Shown here in pieces: positions 33,767 to 42,843 of a DNA stretch of 64,000 nucleotides. The translations under genes were made by a program, and so were the position numbers. Below the pieces are notes generated by a model that did no database searches, was not told the origin of the DNA, and worked only from the letters and a program-made list of their open reading frames with translations. How positions within the stretch are numbered: position 1 is the stretch's first letter; every line of letters begins with the position of its first letter. The stretch comes from RGIG4097 sp964599875. GTDB taxonomy: Bacteria > Bacillota > Clostridia > Christensenellales > CAG-917. The stretch spans positions 1 through 64,000 of the forward strand of contig CAZRHE010000001.1 in assembly GCA_964599875.1 (NCBI GenBank), given 5' to 3'.

Positions 33767-35191
33767 TTATTTTTTAAGCAAGGACAGTGCGTCGGTTATC
33801 GTCTTTTCGTACGCTTCCATTCCGTACTTATCTACGTCGGATTTGCTCTTTTCGCCGTGAGTAAGACAGCCTGCGCCTCCTATGCAACCGCCCGTACACG
33901 CCATGCCTTCGATAAAGTTTGCATCGAGTTTGCCTTTGCTCTTTTGCAAAAGTGCGATACGGCAAGCGTCTATTCCGTCACAGGAAATGGGTTTGACTTC
34001 GAAATCCACGCCCTGCTCTTTCAGTCCTTCCGCGACTGCGTCGGACAAGCCTCCGCAACGAGCGAATATTCTTCCGAAATACGACGCGTTGTCAAGGACG
34101 CCTTCTTCAAGCGTCGTGATATCTATTTCTCTGCTGTCAAAGAGTGCTTGCAACTCTTCAAACGTCATAGCGACGTCCACGTAATGTTTGACTTCTTCCT
34201 TTTGGACTTCCGCCTTCTTTGCGGTGCAAGGGCCGATGAAAACGGTTTTGCAAGGCGCTTCGTGCTCTTTGATATACTTCGCAATCGTCGCCATAGGGGA
34301 AAGATTATGAGATACGAAAGGCGCAATGTCGGGGAAGTTTTTCTCGATATAATCCACGAATGCGGGGCAACAAGAACTGGTGATAAATCCTTTCTCCGCA
34401 AGTTCCTTGGATTCCGCATAAGCGACCATATCGGCACCTAAAGCGGCTTCAACGACCGTATAAAACCCGAGTTTCTTCAAGCCGGTGATGACTTGACCGA
34501 GTTTCGCATAGGTGAATTGGCTGGATATGGAAGGCGCGACTATGGCGTAAACTTTGTACTTCGTGTTGTCCTCGCTCTTCTTGAGGATATCGATGACGTT
34601 GAGTATAAAGGACTTGTCCGTTATCGCTCCGAAGGGGCATTGATAAACGCACGCACCGCACGCAATACACTTGCTGTTGTCGATAAGTGCTTGTTTGTCT
34701 TCGCCCATGCTGATAGCCTTGACTTTGCAAGCGGTTTGGCAAGGACGCTTGTAGTTGTGAATCGCACTGAAAGGACAAACCTTTGCGCACGCACCGCATT
34801 CCTTGCATTTGGATTTGTCTATATGTGCGACGTGGTTATGGTCGAAAGAAATCGCACCGAATTTGCAAACGTCTTCGCATCTGTGCGCAAGACAGCCTCT
34901 GCAAGAATTGGTAACTTCGTAACCGCCCATAGGGCATTCGTCGCAAGCGATATCGATGACTTCGATGACGTTGTGATTATCTTTGTTCCCGCCCATTGCG
35001 ATTTTGACGCGTTCGAGGAGGACGGCTCTTTCCTTATAGACGCAACAGCGCATAGTGGGCACTTTGCCGGGGACTATGGTCTTCGGGATATCGATAGCGG
35101 ATTCCGGAAGGCGGTCTGCCCACGCCTCTTTTGCGACTTCTCTCAAAACTTTGTATTTGAGATATTGAACTTTTGTGTCGAATTTTCTCAT
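33767..35191 (-). CDS. [FeFe]-hydrogenase-like protein, group B type
   Basis: 474 residues. The N-terminal half is Cys-rich with [4Fe-4S] clusters: CDECP...CRGC...CEDVC (83-109), CKECGACAKVCP (129-139) with CQTAC following, and CIACGACVYQCP (175-185). The H-cluster domain carries L1 TSSCCPAF (C274, C275), L2 FIGPCTAKKAE (C322) and L3 EGMACTGGCIGGAG (C432, C436); all four ligands are kept. The Pro-Ala-Phe after L1 and the GPC L2 are features of group B enzymes rather than the bifurcating group A. Such proteins are cytosolic and assumed to handle H2 with ferredoxin. Last gene of the Rex operon, overlapping the phosphatase stop by one base. Maturases HydEFG are not in the window. Confidence 0.9.
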   Translation of the reverse strand: MRKFDTKVQYLKYKVLREVAKEAWADRLPESAIDIPKTIVPGKVPTMRCCVYKERAVLLERVKIAMGGNKDNHNVIEVIDIACDECPMGGYEVTNSCRGCLAHRCEDVCKFGAISFDHNHVAHIDKSKCKECGACAKVCPFSAIHNYKRPCQTACKVKAISMGEDKQALIDNSKCIACGACVYQCPFGAITDKSFILNVIDILKKSEDNTKYKVYAIVAPSISSQFTYAKLGQVITGLKKLGFYTVVEAALGADMVAYAESKELAEKGFITSSCCPAFVDYIEKNFPDIAPFVSHNLSPMATIAKYIKEHEAPCKTVFIGPCTAKKAEVQKEEVKHYVDVAMTFEELQALFDSREIDITTLEEGVLDNASYFGRIFARCGGLSDAVAEGLKEQGVDFEVKPISCDGIDACRIALLQKSKGKLDANFIEGMACTGGCIGGAGCLTHGEKSKSDVDKYGMEAYEKTITDALSLLKK

Positions 35192-36363
35192 TAGAAATAA
35201 CTCACCTTTATTCTTTTACCCATTTGTTGCAAGCACTTTGAAAGTTCTTCAACGAGGTTCATTTTTATATTGAAGTTTATAGGCAAATCCGGGTTTTGGT
35301 GCGCGGGGTTGATTGCGCGACCGACGTAGAAATTGATGTCCGTTGCCTCTTCGAACAGCAATCTGCAAATAAGACTTGCCCCGTCCCGACCGACGCTCCA
35401 CTTTTCGTAAAGTTCGTTCTGATTCAAGGCGTCCTTTGCGTATTCGAGAACCTTATTGATGGTGATGACGCCCTCTGTGACGAGGTCCACACCCTCGATT
35501 TCCGCCGTAGGCGGAACATCCCCCGCTATATAGTTAAGGCTTGCCTTGACGGGCTTGCCCAGATATTTCGATACGATAGACGACGTAGTGCCGCCGCACA
35601 CGATATGTTTGCCCTCTTTCGAGAAGAAGAGCGCCATCATTCTGTTTGCGTCGTCGCGGTTTGCGGGCGGCCCGAACAAAATGTTCATAGGAACGCGCTG
35701 TCTGACTTTAATCACGCAAGCGGTTGCATCGTCGCCGGGTTTTCCGCCGTAAAGTTTATTGCACTCGTCCACGAGAATGGTGGAATAAGTCTTTGCGGTG
35801 TAACCGACGGGCGCGATTGTTTCGAGAAAGTCGATAATATCCTCCCTCTTCCAACCGAAGTTGTATTGTATCCCTATGCCCGCGTGAGGACAACCGTCGC
35901 TCATCGCAACGAAAACGTCCCCCTCTTTGAGTTTCACGACGGATTTGAAAATCTTCTTCCCGCCGATGTTCATCTCGATTTTGGGATAATCGTAGTTTTT
36001 ATAATCGCGAAGCAAGATAACTTGCGGATTATCGTATTGTATGATTTCTGCCTCACTGTTGTCAACTATATGAATGATAGTGAAGGTAGAATATGCAACT
36101 CCTCTCACCGAACAAATGGGCAAAGTCGCCGCAATCGTTTCGACGCAGTCCTCGATAGACAACCCTTCGGACATCATAGTGGATATGATTTTCGAGGTGA
36201 GAGTGGACAGAATGCTCGCTTTCACGCCGCTTCCGAGTCCGTCCGCAAGCACGACGACCGTCGAATTTTCGTTTTGTTCGACTATATCGACGTGGTCGCC
36301 GCACAACTGCTCTCCGAAGTGATTTATGCTTTTATAGCCTATATCGACACACAAATCATTCAT
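35191..36363 (-). CDS. SpoIIE/PP2C-family phosphatase of the sensory hydrogenase cluster
   Basis: 390 residues. Residues 1-225 form a PP2C/SpoIIE domain with metal-binding acidic motifs VVLADGLGSGVKAS, VAMSDGCPHAG and GKPGDDATACVIKV. The C-terminal 165 residues (beginning VPMNILFGPPANRDDANRMM) are a conserved-looking domain I cannot name. It overlaps the sensory hydrogenase gene by eight bases and the group B hydrogenase gene by one. A Ser/Thr phosphatase translated with a PAS-bearing hydrogenase suggests output of an H2 or redox signal by dephosphorylation; the substrate is unknown. Confidence 0.9.
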   Translation of the reverse strand: MNDLCVDIGYKSINHFGEQLCGDHVDIVEQNENSTVVVLADGLGSGVKASILSTLTSKIISTMMSEGLSIEDCVETIAATLPICSVRGVAYSTFTIIHIVDNSEAEIIQYDNPQVILLRDYKNYDYPKIEMNIGGKKIFKSVVKLKEGDVFVAMSDGCPHAGIGIQYNFGWKREDIIDFLETIAPVGYTAKTYSTILVDECNKLYGGKPGDDATACVIKVRQRVPMNILFGPPANRDDANRMMALFFSKEGKHIVCGGTTSSIVSKYLGKPVKASLNYIAGDVPPTAEIEGVDLVTEGVITINKVLEYAKDALNQNELYEKWSVGRDGASLICRLLFEEATDINFYVGRAINPAHQNPDLPINFNIKMNLVEELSKCLQQMGKRIKVSYF

Positions 36364-38032
36364 TGTTTATAGACTCCTTGAGTTTGGTGAGTGCGATTTT
36401 GGTTTCTGCCGCCGTTTCGCCGAGCAGGGACGCGATTTCTTGAACGATACGCATTTGCTTGTCCACGACCTTATCCGCGATTTCCACGGTCTGACGGCTT
36501 ATGTTTTCTTTCTTTTCTTTTTCGCTTTCCTCGTCCGTCACGTCGCGCATGATGCAAATAAGCAAGTGATACGTGGCGTCGTAGACGATAGTTTGCTCGA
36601 CGAATTTTTGATATTCTGCAAGATACTTACGTTTATTTTTGATACTGCGTTTGGATTGCAATACGTTGATAAACGGAAGAGGTTCGAGGATTCTGACGAC
36701 GGGCTCGCCGAGGACGTCGGAAGCGGAGCGCACGTTCATAATCTTCTTCGCCGCGGAGTTTATTTGTTGCACTTCGAGATTCTCGTTGAGGACGATAATT
36801 CCGTTGGGAGTGTTCTTGACTATGCAATCCGAGAAACTCTCCGCTTTATCCTTGAGATAAGGCAAACACATTGAAATTTCCGCTTTGCCTTGAAGGACTG
36901 CGATAGCCTTTTCGCGGCAGGTGTTGTATCCGCATGAGCCGCAGTTGAGTTCGTCTTCGGGTTTAGTTTTTCCCATTTCGCGCAGAACTTGCGCGATTTC
37001 GTATTCGGACGGAATTTCCGCGCGTTGAGTGATTACGCCGAATTGCTTTTTGACTTCGACGGGGTCGGGTTGCGATACGTCGAAATCTCTATCCCCCGCA
37101 TAGTTTGCTACGGACATATAATCCTTGACGGGAGAACGGTGATATTTTTCCATGACGGGTCCGTTTATGCAACCGCCCGCACAAGCGTTCATCTCGATGA
37201 AACAGTGGTGAATATGCCCTCTTTCGATATCTTTGAGCGCGGATATGCAGTTTTCCGCACCGTCTACCGCCATATAAGTATAGCCGCGGATATCCTGATT
37301 CATGGTCTTTACGACGCCGCCTGCAGTCGGGAACAATCTCGTGCGACTCTTTGCCGTTTCGTCCATTTCGGGGACGAGTTCGATACGGCTCTCCTGCAGC
37401 CATTTGGTAAGTTCTTCAAAGGTCAAAACCGCGTCTACGATACCCTCGTAGTACGCCGCCTCGTCCTTTTTTGCGACGCAAGGTCCGATGAATACGACTT
37501 TTGCGTCGGGATTATTTTTCTTGATTTCGCACGCGTGCGCCTGCATGGGCGACATAACGTCCGCAAGAAATTGTAATTCGTTCGGAAAATATTTCTGTAT
37601 GAGAAGATTGACGGAATGACAGCACGAGGAGATGATGATATCTCTTCCGTCCTCGCGCAACATTCTTTCGTATTCGTTTTTGACGATTGTCGCTCCGATA
37701 GCGGTTTCCTCAACGTCGTAAAAGCCGAGTTTTTTGAGTGCGGTTCTCATTCCCTTTATGCCTATCCCCTCGTAATTCGCAATAAAGGACGGCGCAAGCG
37801 AAACGTACACGGGCGCACCCGACTGAATCAAAACTTTCGCTTTTTCGATTTCGCTGGTTATTTCTTTCGCGTTTTGCGGACAAACCACGAAACAATGACC
37901 GCATAAAATGCACTCGTTGCCTATGATATGCGCTTGATTGCCCGAAAATCTGATTGCTTTCACGGGGCAATGACGAATACATTTATGACAATTTTTGCAG
38001 TTCGATTTTTTCAGAGTCAAACAATCGGACAT
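36356..38032 (-). CDS. Putative sensory [FeFe]-hydrogenase (HydS-like) with a PAS domain
   Basis: 558 residues. Two ferredoxin-type clusters (C12, C15, C18, C22; C41, C44, C47, C51). The H-cluster domain has L1 SSCCHS (C137, C138), L2 FIGPCVAKKDE (C185) and L3 NACAGGCINGP (C284, C288). An extra Cys set CGSCGYNTC...C (C364, C367, C372, C389) precedes a PAS domain (about 400-500, starting NTPNGIIVLNENLEVQQIN) and a C-terminal helical tail. The deviant L1 (His instead of Pro) and the PAS fusion are hallmarks of group C, regarded as H2-sensing. Neighbours are two [2Fe-2S] proteins upstream and a SpoIIE phosphatase overlapping downstream. Confidence 0.9.
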   Translation of the reverse strand: MSDCLTLKKSNCKNCHKCIRHCPVKAIRFSGNQAHIIGNECILCGHCFVVCPQNAKEITSEIEKAKVLIQSGAPVYVSLAPSFIANYEGIGIKGMRTALKKLGFYDVEETAIGATIVKNEYERMLREDGRDIIISSCCHSVNLLIQKYFPNELQFLADVMSPMQAHACEIKKNNPDAKVVFIGPCVAKKDEAAYYEGIVDAVLTFEELTKWLQESRIELVPEMDETAKSRTRLFPTAGGVVKTMNQDIRGYTYMAVDGAENCISALKDIERGHIHHCFIEMNACAGGCINGPVMEKYHRSPVKDYMSVANYAGDRDFDVSQPDPVEVKKQFGVITQRAEIPSEYEIAQVLREMGKTKPEDELNCGSCGYNTCREKAIAVLQGKAEISMCLPYLKDKAESFSDCIVKNTPNGIIVLNENLEVQQINSAAKKIMNVRSASDVLGEPVVRILEPLPFINVLQSKRSIKNKRKYLAEYQKFVEQTIVYDATYHLLICIMRDVTDEESEKEKKENISRQTVEIADKVVDKQMRIVQEIASLLGETAAETKIALTKLKESINNE

Positions 38033-38034
38033 AC

Positions 38035-38304
38035 TTATTTCTCTCCTCTGTCCGCTTTGACCGCGGACATGATTTTATCATTCCAGAAATCTTTGAAGGT
38101 TTCGGGGGTAACGCCGGGATAAACTACGTCGTTGACCGTAATGGTGACTCCGACGCGGTTGCATTGCCCCGTGCAGAAATTGCCCATAAGGGCAACGTCG
38201 TCCCCGAGAGAGTTGTCTTCGACGTACTTTTGCAAAAGAGCGACTATCTCGGGCGACCCCTTCAAGTGACAAGAACTGCCGACGCATACTTGCACTATAA
38301 CCAT
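38035..38304 (-). CDS. Thioredoxin-like [2Fe-2S] protein (NuoE/HydC-type), copy 2
   Basis: 89 residues, a stand-alone thioredoxin-like ferredoxin domain. Four cysteines in the NuoE pattern: CVGSSC (C7, C12) and CTGQC (C44, C48). It would carry one [2Fe-2S] cluster and pass electrons between a soluble partner and a hydrogenase. Two bases upstream of the sensory hydrogenase gene and four bases after its paralogue. No diaphorase (NuoF) is encoded nearby, so it is not part of a standard bifurcating complex here. Confidence 0.9.
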   Translation of the reverse strand: MVIVQVCVGSSCHLKGSPEIVALLQKYVEDNSLGDDVALMGNFCTGQCNRVGVTITVNDVVYPGVTPETFKDFWNDKIMSAVKADRGEK

Positions 38305-38308
38305 AATT

Positions 38309-38551
38309 TTACACCCTCGTAAGCACTTCTTTTTCGAAGAAATCTTTCACGGTGTCTTGAGAAACCGAGAAGGTTTCGTCCCCTATCGTCACGCAAACGC
38401 CTTGTTGGCATTTGCCCATACAGAACGTTCCGCCGAGTTCGACTTTGTCGCCGATACCGTTTTGGGCGATGAGATACTGCAGTTGTTCGACGACTTGTCT
38501 AGAACCTTTGATGTGGCAAGAACTGCCGATGCATACCGTAACTTTTGTCAT
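38309..38551 (-). CDS. Thioredoxin-like [2Fe-2S] protein (NuoE/HydC-type), copy 1
   Basis: 80 residues, the same fold as the neighbour: CIGSSCHIKGS (C7, C12) and FCMGKC (C44, C48) with an extra C53. The pair are diverged tandem duplicates. AGGAG ribosome binding site. Second copies of this module commonly accompany HydS-type genes; its partner is inferred to be the sensory hydrogenase. Confidence 0.9.
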   Translation of the reverse strand: MTKVTVCIGSSCHIKGSRQVVEQLQYLIAQNGIGDKVELGGTFCMGKCQQGVCVTIGDETFSVSQDTVKDFFEKEVLTRV

Positions 38552-38569
38552 AATTTTCTCCTTCGGTTT

Positions 38570-39319
38570 TTATTCGTAGTCTACGACGTCAACCCAGGAC
38601 AAAAGGAATTCTCTTTCCTTCTCGTTGCCCTTGACGGATTGCGACGCCGCGACGATGGGCATCCATTTTTGGACGTACTGTTTTGCGGTGTCCGTCTTTT
38701 GACAGAACAAGTCGAGATAATCTCTTGCGCCGTCTATATCGCCGTTGAGCCAGAACAAAAGGTAAGTTCTCGCTACGTCCGCGGACGCGTTGCCTTGCGT
38801 TGCGTGCGACCAGTCGATGATATACGGCGTGCCGTCCTTTGCGATGATGACGTTGGACGGGTTAAAATCTCCGTGGCAAAGTTTGGTGTGTTTGGGCATT
38901 CCTTCGAGGCGAGTGTGCAAGTCGTAACGAGTGGTTGCGTCGAGATCGGCTTGCGAAATCTTCCTCTTCATTTTGTCTTTAAGTTTGTTGAGGAGGGGGC
39001 AGGTTTTGGATTGAACCTCGATTTGCAAATCCACGAACAAGTTGAGATATTCGTGTTTTTTCTCGGGGTTTTCAGCCATAAGTCTGTCGAGGGTTTTTCC
39101 TTCGATATATTCGGACACGATAGCCCACTTCCCGTCCACGGTTTCCACCGCTTCGATTTTGGGAATATTAAGTCCCGTTTCCTCGACTCTCGCTTGATTG
39201 AGCGCCTCGTTGAGAATGTCCGCTTTCGAGAAACCTTCGCCGAAAACTTTAATACATTTGTCGCCGTCGCGATAAATGGTTTTGTTGTTTCTGACTGCGA
39301 TAACTCTGTCAAGATTCAT
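38570..39319 (-). CDS. Aminoglycoside-phosphotransferase-fold kinase
   Basis: 249 residues of the APH/choline-kinase fold: an N-lobe with VRNNKTIYRDGDKCIKVF, the hinge IVSEYIEGKTLDRLM, the catalytic loop LCHGDFNPSNVI and the metal-binding IIDWSHATQG. It would phosphorylate a small molecule or protein using ATP. It lies 15 bases after adhE and 18 before the [2Fe-2S] genes, in the same transcript as a PP2C phosphatase. That makes a kinase/phosphatase couple possible, though antibiotic or metabolite phosphorylation cannot be ruled out. Confidence 0.85.
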   Translation of the reverse strand: MNLDRVIAVRNNKTIYRDGDKCIKVFGEGFSKADILNEALNQARVEETGLNIPKIEAVETVDGKWAIVSEYIEGKTLDRLMAENPEKKHEYLNLFVDLQIEVQSKTCPLLNKLKDKMKRKISQADLDATTRYDLHTRLEGMPKHTKLCHGDFNPSNVIIAKDGTPYIIDWSHATQGNASADVARTYLLFWLNGDIDGARDYLDLFCQKTDTAKQYVQKWMPIVAASQSVKGNEKEREFLLSWVDVVDYE

Positions 39320-39334
39320 AATAATCTCCTCCCG

Positions 39335-42007
39335 TTATTTGCGAGCCTTGGAGGCTGCTTTTTTCTTTTCTTCGCACGCGGGCAAATCTTTTTCGGTAAA
39401 AGACTTGCCGTAATATGCGTTGAGATACATTTGTTTAATTTCGCTCATAAGCGGATAGCGAGGATTCGCGCCCGTGCATTGATCGTCGAACGCTTGCTCG
39501 ACCATTTCGTCGAGGCGGTTCAAGAAGTCTTCTTCGTCCGCGACGTAATCCTTAATGGTAGGTTTGATGCCTACTCTTGCTTTAAGGTCGTCTATCGCTT
39601 TGATGAGGTTTTCGAGTTTTTCTTCGTCCGTCTTGCCCTTGATGCCGAGATAATCCGCGACTTCTGCGTATCTTGCCAAAGTGTGAGGATGGTCGTATTG
39701 AGGGAACGTACCCATCTTCGCGGGGGTTTCAGCGGCGTTGAAACGAAGCACTTCGTCAATCATGAGTGCGTTCGCTACGCCGTGAGGCAGATGATGGAAA
39801 GAACCGAGTTTGTGCGCCATAGAGTGGCAAACTCCGAGGAATGCGTTTGCAAACGCCATACCCGCCATAGTCGCCGCATTCGCCATTTTCTCTCTTGCCT
39901 CGACGTCGGTCAAGCCGTTGTCGTACGCTCTGGGGAGATAGGTGAAGATGGTTTTGAGTGCTTTGAGTGCAAGACCGTCGGTGTAGTCGGTCGCCATCAT
40001 GGACGCATATGCTTCGAGTGCGTGAGTCACGGCGTCGATACCGCTTGCGGCGGTAAGTCCTCTGGGTGCGCTCATATGGAAGTCGGTGTCGATGATTGCC
40101 ATCTTGGGAAGGAGTTCGTAGTCCGCAAGAGGATACTTGACTCCCGTCTTTTCGTCGGTGATGACTGCAAACGGAGTGACTTCTGAGCCCGTGCCTGCGG
40201 AGGTAGGAATCGCGATGAAGTACGCCTTTTCGCCCATTTTCGGGAAAGTGTACACGCGTTTTCTGATATCCATAAAGCGCATTGCCATATCCATGAAGTC
40301 CACTTCGGGATGCTCGTACATAACCCACATAATTTTGCCTGCGTCCATTGCGGAGCCGCCGCCGAGTGCGATGATGCAATCGGGTTTGAACGCTTTCATT
40401 TGTTCCGCGCCCGCCTTTGCGCAAGCGAGAGTGGGATCGGGTGCGACGTCGAAGAACGTCGTGTGCGCAATGCCCATTTCGTCGAGTTTGTCCGTAATGG
40501 GTTTCGTGTAACCGTTATTGTACAGGAAACTATCCGTGACGATAAAGCATTTCTTTTTGCCCATGACCGTTTTGAGTTCGTCGAGTGCGACGGGCAAACA
40601 ACCTTTCTTGATATATACCTTTTCGGGTGCTCTGAACCAAAGCATATTTTCTCTCCTTTCCGCGACCGTTTTAATGTTGATAAGGTGTTTTACTCCGACG
40701 TTTTCGGACACCGAGTTGCCGCCCCAACTTCCGCAACCGAGGGTGAGGGACGGAGCGAGTTTGAAGTTGTACAAATCGCCTATGCCGCCTTGAGAGGACG
40801 GAGTGTTGACGAGGATACGACAGGTCTTCATTCTCGACGTAAATTCTTGGAGTTTTTCGCTTTCGGTCGCGACGTTGAGATAAATGGAGGACGTATGTCC
40901 GTATCCGCCGTCCGCGATGAGGCGTTCCGCTTTGTCGAATGCGTCGTGAATATCTTTCGCTCTGTACATAGCAAGTACGGGAGAGAGTTTTTCGTGCGCA
41001 AATTCTTCGCTCAAATCCACGCTTTCCACTTCACCGATGAGGATTTTGGTGCCTTCGGGGACTTTTACGCCCGCAAGAGAGGCAATCGTGACGGGAAGTT
41101 GTCCGACGATTTTCGCGTTGAGTGCGCCGTTGATGATTATAGTTTTTCTGACTTTTTCGGTTTCTTCGGGGTCGAGGAAGTAGCAACCTCTCTTCGCAAA
41201 TTCCGCTTTGACCTCGTCGTACACGGAATCGAGGACGATGACGGATTGCTCGGACGCACAAATCATGCCGTTGTCGAAAGTCTTACTGTGAATGATTGAG
41301 TTGACCGCAAGGATGATATCCGCGGTGTCGTCGATGATTGCGGGAGTGTTGCCCGCGCCGACGCCGAGTGCGGGTTTTCCCGAAGAATACGCCGCTTTGA
41401 CCATTCCGGGGCCGCCGGTTGCAAGGATAATATCCGCTTCTTTCATGACGAGGTTGGTCATTTCGAGGCTGGGGATATCAATCCAACCGATGATTCCTTC
41501 GGGTGCGCCTGCCGCTACCGCCGCTTCAAGCACCACTTTCGCCGCCGCTATAGTGGATTTCTTCGCTCTGGGGTGAGGGCTTATGATAATGCCGTTGCGA
41601 GTTTTCAGGGATATAAGGGTTTTGAATATCGCGGTGGACGTGGGATTAGTCGTAGGGATGACCGCCGCAACAAGACCGATAGGCTCGGCGATTTTCTTGA
41701 TGCCGTAGGATTTGTCCTCTTCGATGACTCCGCAAGTCTTAACGTTGCGATATGCGTTGTAGATATACTCTGCGGCATAGTGGTTTTTGATGACTTTGTC
41801 CTCGACGATACCCATGCCCGTTTCTTCTACAGCCATTCTGGCAAGAGGGATTCTCATCTTATCCGCCGCACAAGCCGCTGCGAAGAAGATTTTGTCCACT
41901 TGCTCTTGCGTGAAAGTCGCAAATTCTTTTTGCGCCTTTCTGACGCGTGCTATTGCATTCTCGAGAGTTTCTACACTGTCGACGATTGCATACGCCTTTT
42001 CTTCCAT
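39335..42007 (-). CDS. adhE: Bifunctional acetaldehyde-CoA/alcohol dehydrogenase
   Basis: 890 residues, full length. The N-terminal acylating aldehyde dehydrogenase has catalytic Cys in FDNGMICASEQSV; the C-terminal iron alcohol dehydrogenase has GGGSAMDAGKIMWVMYEHP and iron ligands in SMAHKLGSFHHLPHGVANA. It reduces acetyl-CoA to ethanol with two NADH, the main redox sink in fermentation, and forms spirosomes in other species. It follows rex by 30 bases, so NADH repression relief through Rex is expected. Confidence 0.97.
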   Translation of the reverse strand: MEEKAYAIVDSVETLENAIARVRKAQKEFATFTQEQVDKIFFAAACAADKMRIPLARMAVEETGMGIVEDKVIKNHYAAEYIYNAYRNVKTCGVIEEDKSYGIKKIAEPIGLVAAVIPTTNPTSTAIFKTLISLKTRNGIIISPHPRAKKSTIAAAKVVLEAAVAAGAPEGIIGWIDIPSLEMTNLVMKEADIILATGGPGMVKAAYSSGKPALGVGAGNTPAIIDDTADIILAVNSIIHSKTFDNGMICASEQSVIVLDSVYDEVKAEFAKRGCYFLDPEETEKVRKTIIINGALNAKIVGQLPVTIASLAGVKVPEGTKILIGEVESVDLSEEFAHEKLSPVLAMYRAKDIHDAFDKAERLIADGGYGHTSSIYLNVATESEKLQEFTSRMKTCRILVNTPSSQGGIGDLYNFKLAPSLTLGCGSWGGNSVSENVGVKHLINIKTVAERRENMLWFRAPEKVYIKKGCLPVALDELKTVMGKKKCFIVTDSFLYNNGYTKPITDKLDEMGIAHTTFFDVAPDPTLACAKAGAEQMKAFKPDCIIALGGGSAMDAGKIMWVMYEHPEVDFMDMAMRFMDIRKRVYTFPKMGEKAYFIAIPTSAGTGSEVTPFAVITDEKTGVKYPLADYELLPKMAIIDTDFHMSAPRGLTAASGIDAVTHALEAYASMMATDYTDGLALKALKTIFTYLPRAYDNGLTDVEAREKMANAATMAGMAFANAFLGVCHSMAHKLGSFHHLPHGVANALMIDEVLRFNAAETPAKMGTFPQYDHPHTLARYAEVADYLGIKGKTDEEKLENLIKAIDDLKARVGIKPTIKDYVADEEDFLNRLDEMVEQAFDDQCTGANPRYPLMSEIKQMYLNAYYGKSFTEKDLPACEEKKKAASKARK

Positions 42008-42037
42008 GATGATTCTCCTTATATGATAAATATTATT

Positions 42038-42649
42038 TTATATACCAACTGAAAGTATTGCAAGCGAAGCCGCCATATTTTCGTTTTTTACTTTGACAAA
42101 TTCGGGAAGATTGAGCCTTGTGGGCGCAAAATTCCATATTGCGGTGATGCCTGCGTCTATCATAGCGTCCGCAACTTCCTGCGCATTCTTTTCGGGGACC
42201 GCGATGACGCCTATCCTTATTCCGTTTTCCTTGCAATAGTTTTTGAGATTCGCGACGGGATAAATATTTTTATCTCCGCACTTGCCGACCTTTCCTTCGT
42301 CCGCGTCGAATCCCGCGACCACGTACAAACCGTATTCGTCGAAATGCTCGTAGGAAAGCAACGCTCTTCCGAGTCGTCCGGCACCCACCAAAACCACTTT
42401 CGTTTCGGTTTTGCAACCGAGTGCGTCTTCAAGGTCGGATACGAGGCTGTTATATTCATATCCTACTTTGGGTTTTCCCGTCCCCGACACCATAGCGAGA
42501 TCCTTTCTCACCTGCACTTCGCCGAGCCCTAACGCTCTTGCGACGGTTGCCGAAGAGATATTTTCGGTTTCCTCTCCGTTCAACGCTTTGAGATAGTGCA
42601 AATAAGCGGGCAAGCGTTCGAGTACGATTTTGGGAATTTTCTTTTCCAT
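42038..42649 (-). CDS. rex: Redox-sensing transcriptional repressor Rex
   Basis: 203 residues. The N-terminal winged helix (KIVLERLPAYLHYLKAL, ISSATVARALGLGEVQVRKDLAMV) is followed by a Rossmann domain with VVLVGAGRLGRALL and the C-terminal domain-swapped helix (LAILSVGI). NADH binding releases DNA, opening fermentation genes. First gene of the long minus-strand operon, therefore probably autoregulated. A ribosome binding site (AAGGAGCAAT) is present. Confidence 0.96.
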   Translation of the reverse strand: MEKKIPKIVLERLPAYLHYLKALNGEETENISSATVARALGLGEVQVRKDLAMVSGTGKPKVGYEYNSLVSDLEDALGCKTETKVVLVGAGRLGRALLSYEHFDEYGLYVVAGFDADEGKVGKCGDKNIYPVANLKNYCKENGIRIGVIAVPEKNAQEVADAMIDAGITAIWNFAPTRLNLPEFVKVKNENMAASLAILSVGI

Positions 42650-42693
42650 AATTGCTCCTTGATTTCGACGTCGGCGTCAGTCGATACGCCGAT

Positions 42694-42749
42694 ATCGATA
42701 CGAATTTATCGATTACGTTTATACTACCCCTTTTGAGCAAGAAAAACAA
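42694..42749 (-). promoter_or_regulatory. Promoter of the Rex operon with an inverted repeat at the start site
   Basis: On the minus strand TTGTTT (42749-42744), a 17-base spacer and TAGTAT (42726-42721). The expected start of transcription falls at the edge of the palindrome ATCGATA-CGAATT-TATCGAT (42694-42713). A canonical Rex site (TTGTTAA-N4-TTAACAA type) is not visible, so this palindrome, or one further upstream, may be the real operator. Confidence 0.6.
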
Positions 42750-42820
42750 TAGTTTGAACGCACATTTTTTTGAAAAAATCGCATGCGTTTTCATACTAAA
42801 ATCGCACATATGCATTTATG

Positions 42821-42843
42821 CGACAAAAATTCGGATTTTGTCG
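42821..42843. repeat. Inverted repeat upstream of the Rex operon promoter
   Basis: Arms CGACAAAA and TTTTGTCG around ATTCGGA, about 75 bases upstream of the predicted -35 and before the acpP terminator. A T run follows on the plus strand but no plus-strand gene enters it, so a protein-binding site is more likely. The nine bases AAAATCGCA also occur twice nearby (42775-42783 and 42798-42806). Confidence 0.5.

Noticed and set aside
33767..38551. A bifurcating trimeric hydrogenase (HydABC)
   Set aside because: There is no flavin-binding NuoF-like subunit; the two catalytic-type proteins match group B and sensory group C rather than group A.
38357..40186. A 609-residue open frame opposite adhE and the APH-like gene
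   Set aside because: It is antisense to well-recognised genes; composition is Arg/Phe/His-rich as expected of the complementary frame.
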